From PALSA-129 sp963842505 (lineage in GTDB: Bacteria > Acidobacteriota > Terriglobia > Bryobacterales > Bryobacteraceae): 64,000 nt of DNA. Both the position numbers and the translations under genes were made by a program. The stretch's first letter is position 1; every line of letters begins with the position of its first letter. Positions 55,348 to 64,000 of this stretch are shown one piece after another. The stretch covers positions 372,001 to 436,000 of the forward strand of contig CAWJGZ010000004.1 of the NCBI GenBank assembly GCA_963842505.1, given 5' to 3'. The notes beneath the pieces were generated by a model. The model had not been told where the DNA came from. It saw nothing but the letters and a program-made list of their open reading frames with translations, and made no database searches.

Positions 55348-56103
55348 CTACTCGCCCTCTTTGGCACCGCGACCGCCCTTCTTCTTCCGCATCGATTCTC
55401 CCTGTAATTCGATCCGGTGCGCGGCATGCACCAGCCGGTCCAAGATGCTGTCCGCCACCGTGGGATCGCCGATCTGCGCATGCCACTTGGCCACCGGCAA
55501 CTGGCTCGTCAGCAGTGTTGACCTGGTCAGGTATCGCTCGTCGCAGATCTCCAGAAACGCCCGCCGTTCGGCGTCAGCCAACGGCGCCATCGCCCAGTCG
55601 TCGACGATCAGCGCATCCACCTGCCCCAGCGCCCGCAGCCTCTTGGCGTAGCTGCCATCGGCACGAGCAAGCTCGAGGTCCCGGAACAACTGCGCCGCCG
55701 TGGCGAAGTAGGCCGTGAAGCCATCGCGGCAGGCCTTCTGTCCGAACGCCCGCGCGAGAAACGTTTTCCCGATCCCGGTCGGACCCACCAGAAAAATGTG
55801 TTGGTGGCGGCGGACCCAGTCCGAGTCGTGGATCAGCGCTCGGACCACCTGCTTGTCCAGACCCCGCGTCGCACGGAAATCGATGTCTTCGATGCAGTCG
55901 GGACCTTGCAGACGGCCATCTCGGAGCCGCCGCTCCAGAGCCCGGCCCTGCCGCCAGTTCCACTGGCGGTCCACCAGCAGCGCAAAGCGTTCCTCGAAGC
56001 TGAGTTGGTTGGTTTGGGGATCTTCCTGTTGTTGGGTGAAGGCGTCGGCCATGCCGCGCATGCGCATGGCGTACAACTTCTCGATGGTTTGTTGGTTGAG
56101 CAT
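55348..56103 (-). CDS. istB: IS21 helper ATPase IstB
   Basis: The 251-residue protein is an AAA+ ATPase of the DnaC/IstB kind, with Walker A GPTGIGKTFLARAFG, Walker B ALIVDDWAMAP and sensor STLLTSQLPVAKWH. It starts 16 bases after istA. IstB selects the target and activates the IstA transposase. It is complete. Confidence 0.95.
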   Translation of the reverse strand: MLNQQTIEKLYAMRMRGMADAFTQQQEDPQTNQLSFEERFALLVDRQWNWRQGRALERRLRDGRLQGPDCIEDIDFRATRGLDKQVVRALIHDSDWVRRHQHIFLVGPTGIGKTFLARAFGQKACRDGFTAYFATAAQLFRDLELARADGSYAKRLRALGQVDALIVDDWAMAPLADAERRAFLEICDERYLTRSTLLTSQLPVAKWHAQIGDPTVADSILDRLVHAAHRIELQGESMRKKKGGRGAKEGE

Positions 56104-56119
56104 AGTTCTCCTTGTGGAC

Positions 56120-57697
<1,578 letters not shown>

Positions 57698-57876
57698 CTG
57701 GGAGTCTCCACTTACCAGTGGAGTCCAATCGCCACGGCTGCCCTACGCCGCCATTCCAATCCGATGCCGATCAGTGTTTCGAACTACAACCGTAAAACTG
57801 ATCGGCTTCAGTTCGGAACACTGATCGGCATCACTTCGGAATCGTGATCGACATCAGTTCGGAACGCTGATCGCCA

Positions 57877-58074
57877 TCCCTCGGAATCCGCAGTCGGATC
57901 GCCGGAACAGACCACCGTTCCGAACACCTCACATGCTACGTAATTAACCCCAGCCGTCTGCTTGCAGGTGTTGCAGTCGGCCTGATCTTGATTGAAGCCG
58001 TAGGTCTGGATCGTGTCGGCTTGGTCGTCCAAGGCTTGAAAAAGCGCAAATGCATTATTAAGGAAGGGACGCAA
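57877..58074 (-). pseudogene. 5' part of the split Cys-rich protein gene
   Basis: A TTG at 58074, 16 bases after the upstream stop, opens MRPFLNNAFALFQALDDQAD and continues with DCNTCKQTAGVNYVACEVFG and CSGDPTADSEG, where the insertion begins. The same type of cysteine-rich text continues on the other side of the element. The start codon is not certain. Confidence 0.6.
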
Positions 58075-58089
58075 ATATCTGTTGTACGG

Positions 58090-58758
58090 CTAATAGAACA
58101 ACAGCGATCCAAAGTTCGGTATCCCACCGGCCCGTACCTCGGCCGCCCAGGAGGTAAGCCTTCCCCGTTCGTTCGTCCAGAACCGCCTGCATTCATCGAA
58201 GAACTCCAGAACGCTTTCCCGCTCGGACCGTAACAGGAGTTCCCGGGCCAAAGACATGTTTGGACCCTCAGTGTCGAGATTGGGCCCACCAAATGTCTTG
58301 CCGGCTAGTAACAGATGCTTCTTGGCAGCTTCGATGTCGCCGCGTAATATGGCTATCCTGCCCAAAACCAGGTGGCCATAGAACTCGGCGTGGCCGGCCT
58401 CGCTGATGGGGTCGCCGTTTTGCAGAACGTGATCCCGCTGGTGGTTTCGGCCGCCAAGATCAATGGCTTCCAAAGCAAGCTGTTCCGCCCTGTCCAGGGC
58501 ACCGGCTTCTAAGGCCGCCTTAGCAGCCCATGGGAGGCGGTAGAGGCGCTCGACCGTCATGGTGGACCTCGCCAAGGCCGCTTCGCGTTCGCGCAACAGG
58601 TCCTCCGGTGTGCGGTGCTGAAGCTCGATGGCCTCAGAATAGGTCGGGTTCCCTCGCACTGCATCTTCGGTGGTCTGCCGTCCGATCCGGTCCGTGTCTA
58701 TCTGTGATAGCAAAAGGACGGGCGCCACCATCGCCAGGACCAATATGTTCTTGATCAT
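58090..58758 (-). CDS. Exported helical (TPR-like) protein
   Basis: The 222-residue protein begins MIKNILVLAMVAPVLLLSQ, a signal peptide. The mature part is helical with tandem pairs (AAKAALEAGALDRAEQLALEA and GHLVLGRIAILRGDIEAAKKH), in a TPR pattern. It precedes the split Cys-rich gene by 16 bases, so the two formed an operon. Function unknown. Confidence 0.65.
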   Translation of the reverse strand: MIKNILVLAMVAPVLLLSQIDTDRIGRQTTEDAVRGNPTYSEAIELQHRTPEDLLREREAALARSTMTVERLYRLPWAAKAALEAGALDRAEQLALEAIDLGGRNHQRDHVLQNGDPISEAGHAEFYGHLVLGRIAILRGDIEAAKKHLLLAGKTFGGPNLDTEGPNMSLARELLLRSERESVLEFFDECRRFWTNERGRLTSWAAEVRAGGIPNFGSLLFY

Positions 58759-58968
58759 GAATTTCTAAACCCTTTCGGGGACCCAACAAGCTGGCTCTGA
58801 TGGCCGCTGTTGAGCCTCATCCTCTCGAAGTTCGAATGATGCCGATATCAACCCTATCATCGACTCAGTACGAATTCCTTGCAAGTACCAAAATGTTTGC
58901 AATTTGTGCTATTCCTTTGCATTTTGTGCCATCTAACGTCGGACGCTGCCTTAGGGCTGACCACGAGC

Positions 58969-59418
58969 CTATCGCCGGCTCCTGCGAAATTCGCTGGGCG
59001 TCACACCGAACCATTCGCGAAAAACGCGCGCAAAGACGTCCGCACGTGGGAAACCAATTCGCGCAGCCACTTCCTTCAACAGCAAGGCCCGCTCTCTAAC
59101 GAGCAGATCGCCCGCCAACTCCATCCGCATCCTCAGAAGCATCCTCCCAGCACGCGAGCCGGTTTCAGCCCGGAACAGCCGCGAGAATCCTGAACGGGAG
59201 AGACCGACTTGGCTTGCGATGTCTGCGACCGTCAGCGAACTGCGATGCAAATTCTCCTCCATGAAGAGCAGTGCCCCGCTGACCCTGGGATTGGGGACGC
59301 GGGGGGCGTCTTCCTCGCGTAGGGAACTGTCAGGGGGCGAACCCATCGACTTTTCCTCATGGCCTGACGGCCGGTCATAGCTCGAGCGTAAAGCGCGGAG
59401 GGCATTCGCCAGGGCCAC
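58969..59418 (-). CDS. AraC-type DNA-binding regulator
   Basis: The 149-residue protein has the two AraC helix-turn-helix motifs: SSLTVADIASQVGLSRSGFSRLFRAE and the later LKEVAARIGFPRADVFARVF, ending in WFGVTPSEFRRSRR. It has no sugar-binding domain, so it is either a short regulator or the end of a longer decayed one. Confidence 0.83.
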   Translation of the reverse strand: MALANALRALRSSYDRPSGHEEKSMGSPPDSSLREEDAPRVPNPRVSGALLFMEENLHRSSLTVADIASQVGLSRSGFSRLFRAETGSRAGRMLLRMRMELAGDLLVRERALLLKEVAARIGFPRADVFARVFREWFGVTPSEFRRSRR

Positions 59419-59652
59419 TACCGTGACCAGCCCGAACCTTTACTGTGCCGTCCCGAAAGGGCGGCGATTGATATCGAGAAATTTTCTGGCGGCCTCCGAC
59501 GAGCCTGGATGCCAATCTTCCAAGCATCTGCCTCGCGTACCATAAGTCCTGATACCATGGATTGTGATAAAACACAATAGAAAAGGAGATTAATATCCTC
59601 CGACCAAAATGGGACGCTTTTGATCCGATTTCAGATCCAGGTAAGTTCCGCT

Positions 59653-59949
59653 CTTGGCCGGACTGCCAGTTACGGTCCGTGATTACAGCGTCTTAGCGGA
59701 CTCGGGCGGCGCGTACGGCGGAATCGGCAGCGGCGCCAGCAGCCTTCTGCGCCGCCGCCAGCACCGGCCTTAGCTTCTCGATTGCCGCCTCGGCGGTGAT
59801 ACCGTACTTAGCACGCAGCGGCTCGATCTTACCGTGCTCGATGAATTGATCGGGCCAGCCGATCCGCACCACCGGCGTCGTCAGGCCCAAGTTACTCAGC
59901 TCCTCTAACACAGCGCTGCCGAAACCGCCGCGCAGGACATGGTCTTCGA
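59653..59949 (-). repeat. Intact copy of the dxs 3'-end direct repeat
   Basis: This segment, the end of dxs plus 40 bases beyond, is the parent of the fragment at 52873-53166. The two are direct repeats 6.8 kb apart. Confidence 0.85.
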
Positions 59950-61618
59950 GAGTCAGCACCACATCCACGCTCCGCGCGAAGAATTCCAGCATTTCCACGT
60001 CGATGGGCTTAGTAAAACGCGCGTTGACTACCGCCGCGGAGATGCCCTCGCTCCACAACTTTTGCGCGATCTCTTCGGCCATGGGGACCAGAGCGCCCAA
60101 CGCGAAGATGGCCACGCGGTCGTTGTCACTGTTCTGGATCAACTCGGCTTTGCCGATCGGAATCAGGCTCGGAACATCCTTGACGGGCGTGCCCGGACCT
60201 ACGCCGCGCGGGTAACGAATCGCAATCGGACCGTCCCAATGCATGGCCGTGAAGAGCATATCGGCCATTTCGTCCTCGTCCTTGGGCGCCATGTGCACCA
60301 TGTTCGGGATACCGCGCAGATAGCTGATGTCGAACAGGCCGTGGTGCGTGGGACCGTCGTCGGCCGACAGGCCGCCGCGATCCAGGCAGAAAACCACCGG
60401 CAGGTTTTGCAGGCAGACATCGTGAACAATCGGGTCGAAGGCGCGCTGCAGAAAGGTGGAGTAAATCGCGCAGAAAGGTTTGAAACCTTTGGCCGCCAGC
60501 CCGGCGGCAAATAAGACCGCGTGCTCCTCGGCGATGCCGACATCGAAATACTTGCCGGGATGGTGCGCTTGAAAGCGGTCGAGACCGGTGCCATTGGGCA
60601 TGGCGGCCGTAATTGCCACCACTTTGTCGTTATAGTCAGCCAACTTCACCATGGTATCGGCGAAGACTTCCGAGTAAGTCCGCCGGCTGAGCGGCTTGGT
60701 TTCACCTGTCTCCGGATCGTACGGGCCCAGGCCGTGAAACTTTTTCTGCTTCTGCAGGGCGGGCTCGAAGCCTTTGCCTTTCTGAGTCAGCACGTGCAAC
60801 AAAACCGGGCGGTCCTGCTTCTTGAGAAACTCCAGCGTCTTGATCAGCGTGGAAATGTCATGACCGCCGATGGGACCATAATATTTGAGCCCCAGCTCTT
60901 CAAAGAGCACACTGGGCCACAGCATGCTCTTAGCCGCTTCTTCGGCTTTGCGCGCCATTTTGAGAGCGGCCTGGCCGCCTACCATCTCGACAAACTTACC
61001 GGCGCGGTCGTGCAGATAGTCGTACCTCGGGCTGGTGACGATGCGGTGCAGATAAGTGGCGATGGCGCCCACGTTCTTGTCGATGGACCACTCGTTATCG
61101 TTCAGCACCACGATCATGCGTCGCGTGTGGTGGGCGATGTTATTGAGCGCTTCGTAAGTAATGCCGCAGGTGAAAGCCGCGTCGCCGGCCACAGCGACCA
61201 CGTGTTCCTTGCCGCCCGTTTTGTCGCGCGCCACGGCGATTCCCAGCGCGGCCGAAAGCGCCGTGCCGGCGTGTCCCGCGCCGTAGCAATCGTGCGGGCT
61301 CTCGGTGCGCAGCATGAAGCCGTTGAGGCCGCCGGGCGTGCGGATGGTGGAGAAGCGCTCCCGCCGGCCGGTAAGCAGCTTGTGAATATAAGCCTGGTGG
61401 CTGACGTCGAAAAGGATGCTGTCGGCGGGCGTGGAGAAGACGTAGTGCAGGGCGATGGACAGTTCCACCACGCCCAGGTTCGGACCGAGATGCCCGCCGT
61501 TGGCGGAGAGCACCGTAATCAACTCTTCGCGGATTTCATCCGCCAGTTGTTCCAGCTCCGGAATCGAGAGTTGTTTGACGTCGTCGGGCGAATCGATCAA
61601 ATCGAGTACACGTGGCAT
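59693..61618 (-). CDS. dxs: 1-deoxy-D-xylulose-5-phosphate synthase
   Basis: This TPP enzyme condenses pyruvate and glyceraldehyde 3-phosphate in the first step of the MEP isoprenoid route. The start at 61618 (MPRVLDLIDSPDDVKQLS) gives 641 residues, normal for the family. Motifs present are LHYVFSTPADSILFDVSHQAY in the N-terminal domain, VAGDAAFTCGITYEALNNI for TPP/Mg binding, GIAEEHAVLFAAGLA with the catalytic glutamate and the C-terminal transketolase-like end. The longer frame upstream is not family-like. Confidence 0.96.
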   Translation of the reverse strand: MPRVLDLIDSPDDVKQLSIPELEQLADEIREELITVLSANGGHLGPNLGVVELSIALHYVFSTPADSILFDVSHQAYIHKLLTGRRERFSTIRTPGGLNGFMLRTESPHDCYGAGHAGTALSAALGIAVARDKTGGKEHVVAVAGDAAFTCGITYEALNNIAHHTRRMIVVLNDNEWSIDKNVGAIATYLHRIVTSPRYDYLHDRAGKFVEMVGGQAALKMARKAEEAAKSMLWPSVLFEELGLKYYGPIGGHDISTLIKTLEFLKKQDRPVLLHVLTQKGKGFEPALQKQKKFHGLGPYDPETGETKPLSRRTYSEVFADTMVKLADYNDKVVAITAAMPNGTGLDRFQAHHPGKYFDVGIAEEHAVLFAAGLAAKGFKPFCAIYSTFLQRAFDPIVHDVCLQNLPVVFCLDRGGLSADDGPTHHGLFDISYLRGIPNMVHMAPKDEDEMADMLFTAMHWDGPIAIRYPRGVGPGTPVKDVPSLIPIGKAELIQNSDNDRVAIFALGALVPMAEEIAQKLWSEGISAAVVNARFTKPIDVEMLEFFARSVDVVLTLEDHVLRGGFGSAVLEELSNLGLTTPVVRIGWPDQFIEHGKIEPLRAKYGITAEAAIEKLRPVLAAAQKAAGAAADSAVRAARVR

Positions 61619-61673
61619 AGTTTCAGAACTGAGCGCGGCTAGCCCGGAGACCGAAGCGCATGATGTGATTCTC

Positions 61674-62558
61674 TCACGAGATGCAGCCGCTCGGGGCGGC
61701 GGCTTCCGACGCGTGGTACGAACTCCTGACCAGCGGGCCGGCTTCCACGTGCGCGAAGCCCATTTCCAGCCCGGCGCGGCGTAACTCGGCAAACTCTTCC
61801 GGTGGAACGTAGCGCACCACCGGCAGATGCCTGGGCGATGGGCGCAGATACTGGCCCAGAGTCAGGATATCCACCTGGTGCGCCCGCAAATTTCGCATCA
61901 CCGCCAGTGTTTCATCGGTCCGCTCGCCCAAGCCCAGCATCAACCCGGATTTCGTGGGCGTGGCGGGGCGCATTTGCTTCGCGGCGGCCAGCACCTCCAG
62001 CGAACGCTCGTAGCGCGCGCCGAGCCGCACCTGCCGGTATAGCCGCGGCACCGTCTCGGTGTTGTGATTGAAGACGTCGGGCGCCGCATCCATCACCGTG
62101 GCGACGGCTGCCAGGTTTCCCTGAAAGTCGGGCACCAGAACCTCCACCCCGCATCCCGGCACGCGCGCGCGGATGGCCCGGATCACCAAGGCGAAGAGTT
62201 CGGCGCCGCCGTCTTCGCGGTCGTCGCGGTTCACGCTGGTTATCACGGCGAACTTCAGCCCCATAGCTTCCACGGCTTCCGCCACGCGGTTAGGTTCGTC
62301 GTAATCCACCGGCAGGGGCGCGCCTTTTTGCACCGCGCAAAAACCGCAGCGCCGCGTGCACACATTGCCCAGGATCATGAAGGTCGCGGCGCGCTGGTTC
62401 CAGCATTCGCCCACGTTGGGGCAGGCCGCGCTTTCGCAGACCGTGTGCAAGCGCAGGCGGTTGATGAGACCTTTCAGCTCGTGGTAATTCTCGCCGGCCG
62501 GCGCGGGGGCGCGCAGCCAGCGGGGCCGTTCCAACTGGGGGGCTATCGAAACCAGCAT
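61674..62558 (-). CDS. lipA: Lipoyl synthase
   Basis: This radical SAM enzyme inserts two sulfurs into octanoyl chains on lipoyl-carrier proteins. The start MLVSIAPQLERPRWLRA gives 294 residues. The auxiliary cluster is bound by CESAACPNVGEC, the radical SAM cluster by CTRRCGFCAV, and the C-terminal serine ligand lies in PLVRSSYHAS. It lies 55 bases before dxs on the same strand. Confidence 0.96.
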   Translation of the reverse strand: MLVSIAPQLERPRWLRAPAPAGENYHELKGLINRLRLHTVCESAACPNVGECWNQRAATFMILGNVCTRRCGFCAVQKGAPLPVDYDEPNRVAEAVEAMGLKFAVITSVNRDDREDGGAELFALVIRAIRARVPGCGVEVLVPDFQGNLAAVATVMDAAPDVFNHNTETVPRLYRQVRLGARYERSLEVLAAAKQMRPATPTKSGLMLGLGERTDETLAVMRNLRAHQVDILTLGQYLRPSPRHLPVVRYVPPEEFAELRRAGLEMGFAHVEAGPLVRSSYHASEAAAPSGCIS

Positions 62559-62759
62559 CCTATCGTCTATTGTAGCGAGCCTCGGCTTTCTTGCGGTCAC
62601 GATTCGACGACCCCCAACCAGAACTGCCACCGCGAGGGAGCTGAGGCCGCCCGCACGGCGTTGATTCCGTAGCGGTTGGGGACTGCCGGAAACTTTCCCC
62701 GGAAGGTTGGTGTCTATATCTTTGCAAGACCGCTTTATTCCTGCTAGGTTGGAGTCAGG

Positions 62760-63449
62760 TTGAAAGTGAGGCTGGCGGTGGCCACTTCGATCCTGGACTT
62801 ACGGTCGGAACGGGCGCCTGAGGGCGCCGCGGCGGATGATCTCCGTCTTGTGGAAGGTCTGCGCACGGGCGCGGATTGGGCCTATGAGGCGCTGACTCGT
62901 CTCTTTCAGCAACCCGTATACGCGCTGGCAATGCGCCTGCTCGACGATCCATCGGAATCGAACGACGTGGTTCAGGAAGTCTTCCTGAAAGTATTTCGCA
63001 ATATTGGAAGTTTTCATGGAAAGAGTACCTTGCGGACCTGGATTTACCGCATTACGGTAAACGAGGCACACAATGCGCGGCGCTGGTTCTTCCGCCACCG
63101 CAGGCGCGAGGTAGAACTGGACTCGGATCCGCAAGAATCGCGTAACTGGAAGGAGATCATACCGGATAATGGCCGTACGCCCTATGACGTTGTGCTGGAT
63201 TCGGAACAGCGCGCGGCCATTGAGGCGGCTTTAGGAAGAATCAACCCGATCTTCCGTGAGGCTGTGGTGCTTCGAGACATCACAGACCTGAGTTATGAAG
63301 AGATCGCCGCTGTCCTGGCGGTATCTCTGGGGACTGTAAAATCTCGAATCCTGCGGGGCCGCGAAGCCCTGCGGGAAGAGCTCGCGGGAAGCCTGAAGCC
63401 GAGGCCCGCCCTGCGACTGATGCCGGAAACGGCAGAAAAGATGTTATGA
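62760..63449 (+). CDS. ECF-type sigma-70 factor
   Basis: The 229-residue protein has sigma region 2 (AYEALTRLFQQPVYALAMRL, then SNDVVQEVFLKVFRN and STLRTWIYRITVNEAHN) and region 4 (EAVVLRDITDLSYEEIAAVL, then SLGTVKSRILRGREALR). The start is TTG at 62760 or the GTG six bases on. The overlap with the next gene (ATGA) shows a sigma/anti-sigma pair. Confidence 0.9.
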   Translation: MKVRLAVATSILDLRSERAPEGAAADDLRLVEGLRTGADWAYEALTRLFQQPVYALAMRLLDDPSESNDVVQEVFLKVFRNIGSFHGKSTLRTWIYRITVNEAHNARRWFFRHRRREVELDSDPQESRNWKEIIPDNGRTPYDVVLDSEQRAAIEAALGRINPIFREAVVLRDITDLSYEEIAAVLAVSLGTVKSRILRGREALREELAGSLKPRPALRLMPETAEKML

Positions 63450-64000
63450 GCTGTGAGAACGTGCAAAAGCGGATTTCCCTACTCCTCGACCGCAAATTAC
63501 CAGCCGAAGAACGGGAGAATGTGTTGGCACACATCGAAGCGTGCCGCGCGTGCGGAACACGTTTCGACATGATGCAAGGCCAAGTTGCCATGACGCGCGG
63601 ACTGGGACAGCCGGCTATCCCGGCGCAGCTCGCGGCGCAGTTAAGCGTTCTGGCGTCTCATGAGCGCCAACGCGCGCTCGCCCGCGTCAGTCTGTCAGCC
63701 CGTTTGCGGCGGTCGGCCTCGCGCATCGACCTGGCATTCGACAACCTGATGCGGCCCGTGGCGCTGCCATTTACCGGCGGCGTGATTTCCACGCTGCTGA
63801 TCTTTACCCTGCTGGTCCCCAGCCTGAGTTTCTCCCACGATATTCGCGGTCAGGAGTTTTATACCGCGCCGGCCGGCAAGATGGTAACCAACCCCTGGGA
63901 CCAGGTAGCCGACGCCGATGAAGACTTCCCAATCATCGAAGCGCCCACCACTGCTCCGTCGGATTACTACAACGTGGTCGACATGACCATTGATCAGACC
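63446..64000 (+). CDS. Zinc-finger (zf-HC2) anti-sigma factor, 3' end outside the window
   Basis: The ATG at 63446 overlaps the sigma factor stop. The N-terminus reads MSCENVQKRISLLLDRKLPA with the H-x3-C-x2-C zinc motif (HIEACRAC). A membrane helix lies about residue 110 (GGVISTLLIFTLLVPSL). It holds the sigma factor at the membrane until stress releases it. The last part is not in the window. Confidence 0.85.
   Translation, partial: MSCENVQKRISLLLDRKLPAEERENVLAHIEACRACGTRFDMMQGQVAMTRGLGQPAIPAQLAAQLSVLASHERQRALARVSLSARLRRSASRIDLAFDNLMRPVALPFTGGVISTLLIFTLLVPSLSFSHDIRGQEFYTAPAGKMVTNPWDQVADADEDFPIIEAPTTAPSDYYNVVDMTIDQT

Overview
The window is high-GC bacterial DNA that reads like an acidobacterium of the Solibacter/Bryobacter type. 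The evidence is a TIGR03435 family protein, a very large MacB/FtsX-type orphan permease paired with a PadR regulator, a FecR protein with a YXXW-rich repeat region, a PEP-CTERM protein and many DinB-like genes. No rRNA gene is present, so this placement is an inference. Dissimilatory sulfite reductase (dsr) gene sets are known from uncultured Acidobacteriota, and this window fits that picture.

Region 1 (1-4559) is housekeeping DNA: the end of an HpnI-like glycosyltransferase, a pair of small four-helix transporters, a DUF4136 protein, signal peptidase I and ArgS. Region 2 (4962-7399) is a GntR-family regulator followed by suyA and suyB, predicted to form (R)-sulfolactate sulfo-lyase, which releases sulfite. 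Region 3 (7642-18707, minus strand) is one compact 13-gene operon: marR, a 71-codon ORF, dsrA, dsrB, a ferritin-like helical protein, dsrL, dsrC, an RsbRD-like protein, dsrM, dsrK, dsrJ, dsrO and dsrP. Genes overlap or lie within about 30 bases of each other. Region 4 (19011-30987) holds supporting genes: a uroporphyrinogen-III methyltransferase fused to a second methyltransferase-like domain (siroheme supply), citrate synthase, a porin, dsrD and dsrN, a Cys-rich HTH regulator, the truncated N-terminus of a sulfate adenylyltransferase, and a TmcC/TmcB-like redox pair with a TPR protein.

Together regions 2-4 describe sulfite respiration to sulfide. Sulfite would come at least partly from an organosulfonate, be reduced by DsrAB and carried by DsrC, with electrons from menaquinol through DsrMKJOP and possibly from NAD(P)H through DsrL. 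DsrD and DsrL occur together, dsrEFH are absent from the window, and no intact sat, apr or qmo gene is present in it. The only trace of sulfate activation is the sat fragment.

Region 5 (31079-40868) is mixed: a PEP-CTERM protein, tRNA-Val(GAC), a STAS protein, DUF72, a frameshifted gamma-glutamyltransferase, a small zinc-ribbon/DinB pair, a frameshifted permease with its PadR regulator, and an aminotransferase. Region 6 (40990-44179) is a small defence patch with an AIPR protein carrying a nuclease-like motif and a DUF433/DUF5615 toxin-antitoxin pair. It is followed by a 740-bp noncoding stretch full of nested inverted repeats (44999-45480). Region 7 (45540-52752) holds a multi-spanning membrane protein, a Tat-type aminotransferase, a BON protein, a BadF-type kinase, the FecR protein and the TIGR03435 protein.

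Region 8 (52873-59949) is bounded by two direct copies of the last about 295 bp of dxs. Between them lie a DsbA-like protein, a Cys-rich gene split by an IS21-family element, a helical-repeat protein and an AraC-type regulator. Region 9 (59693-64000) is intact dxs, lipA, an ECF sigma factor and the start of its zinc-finger anti-sigma factor.
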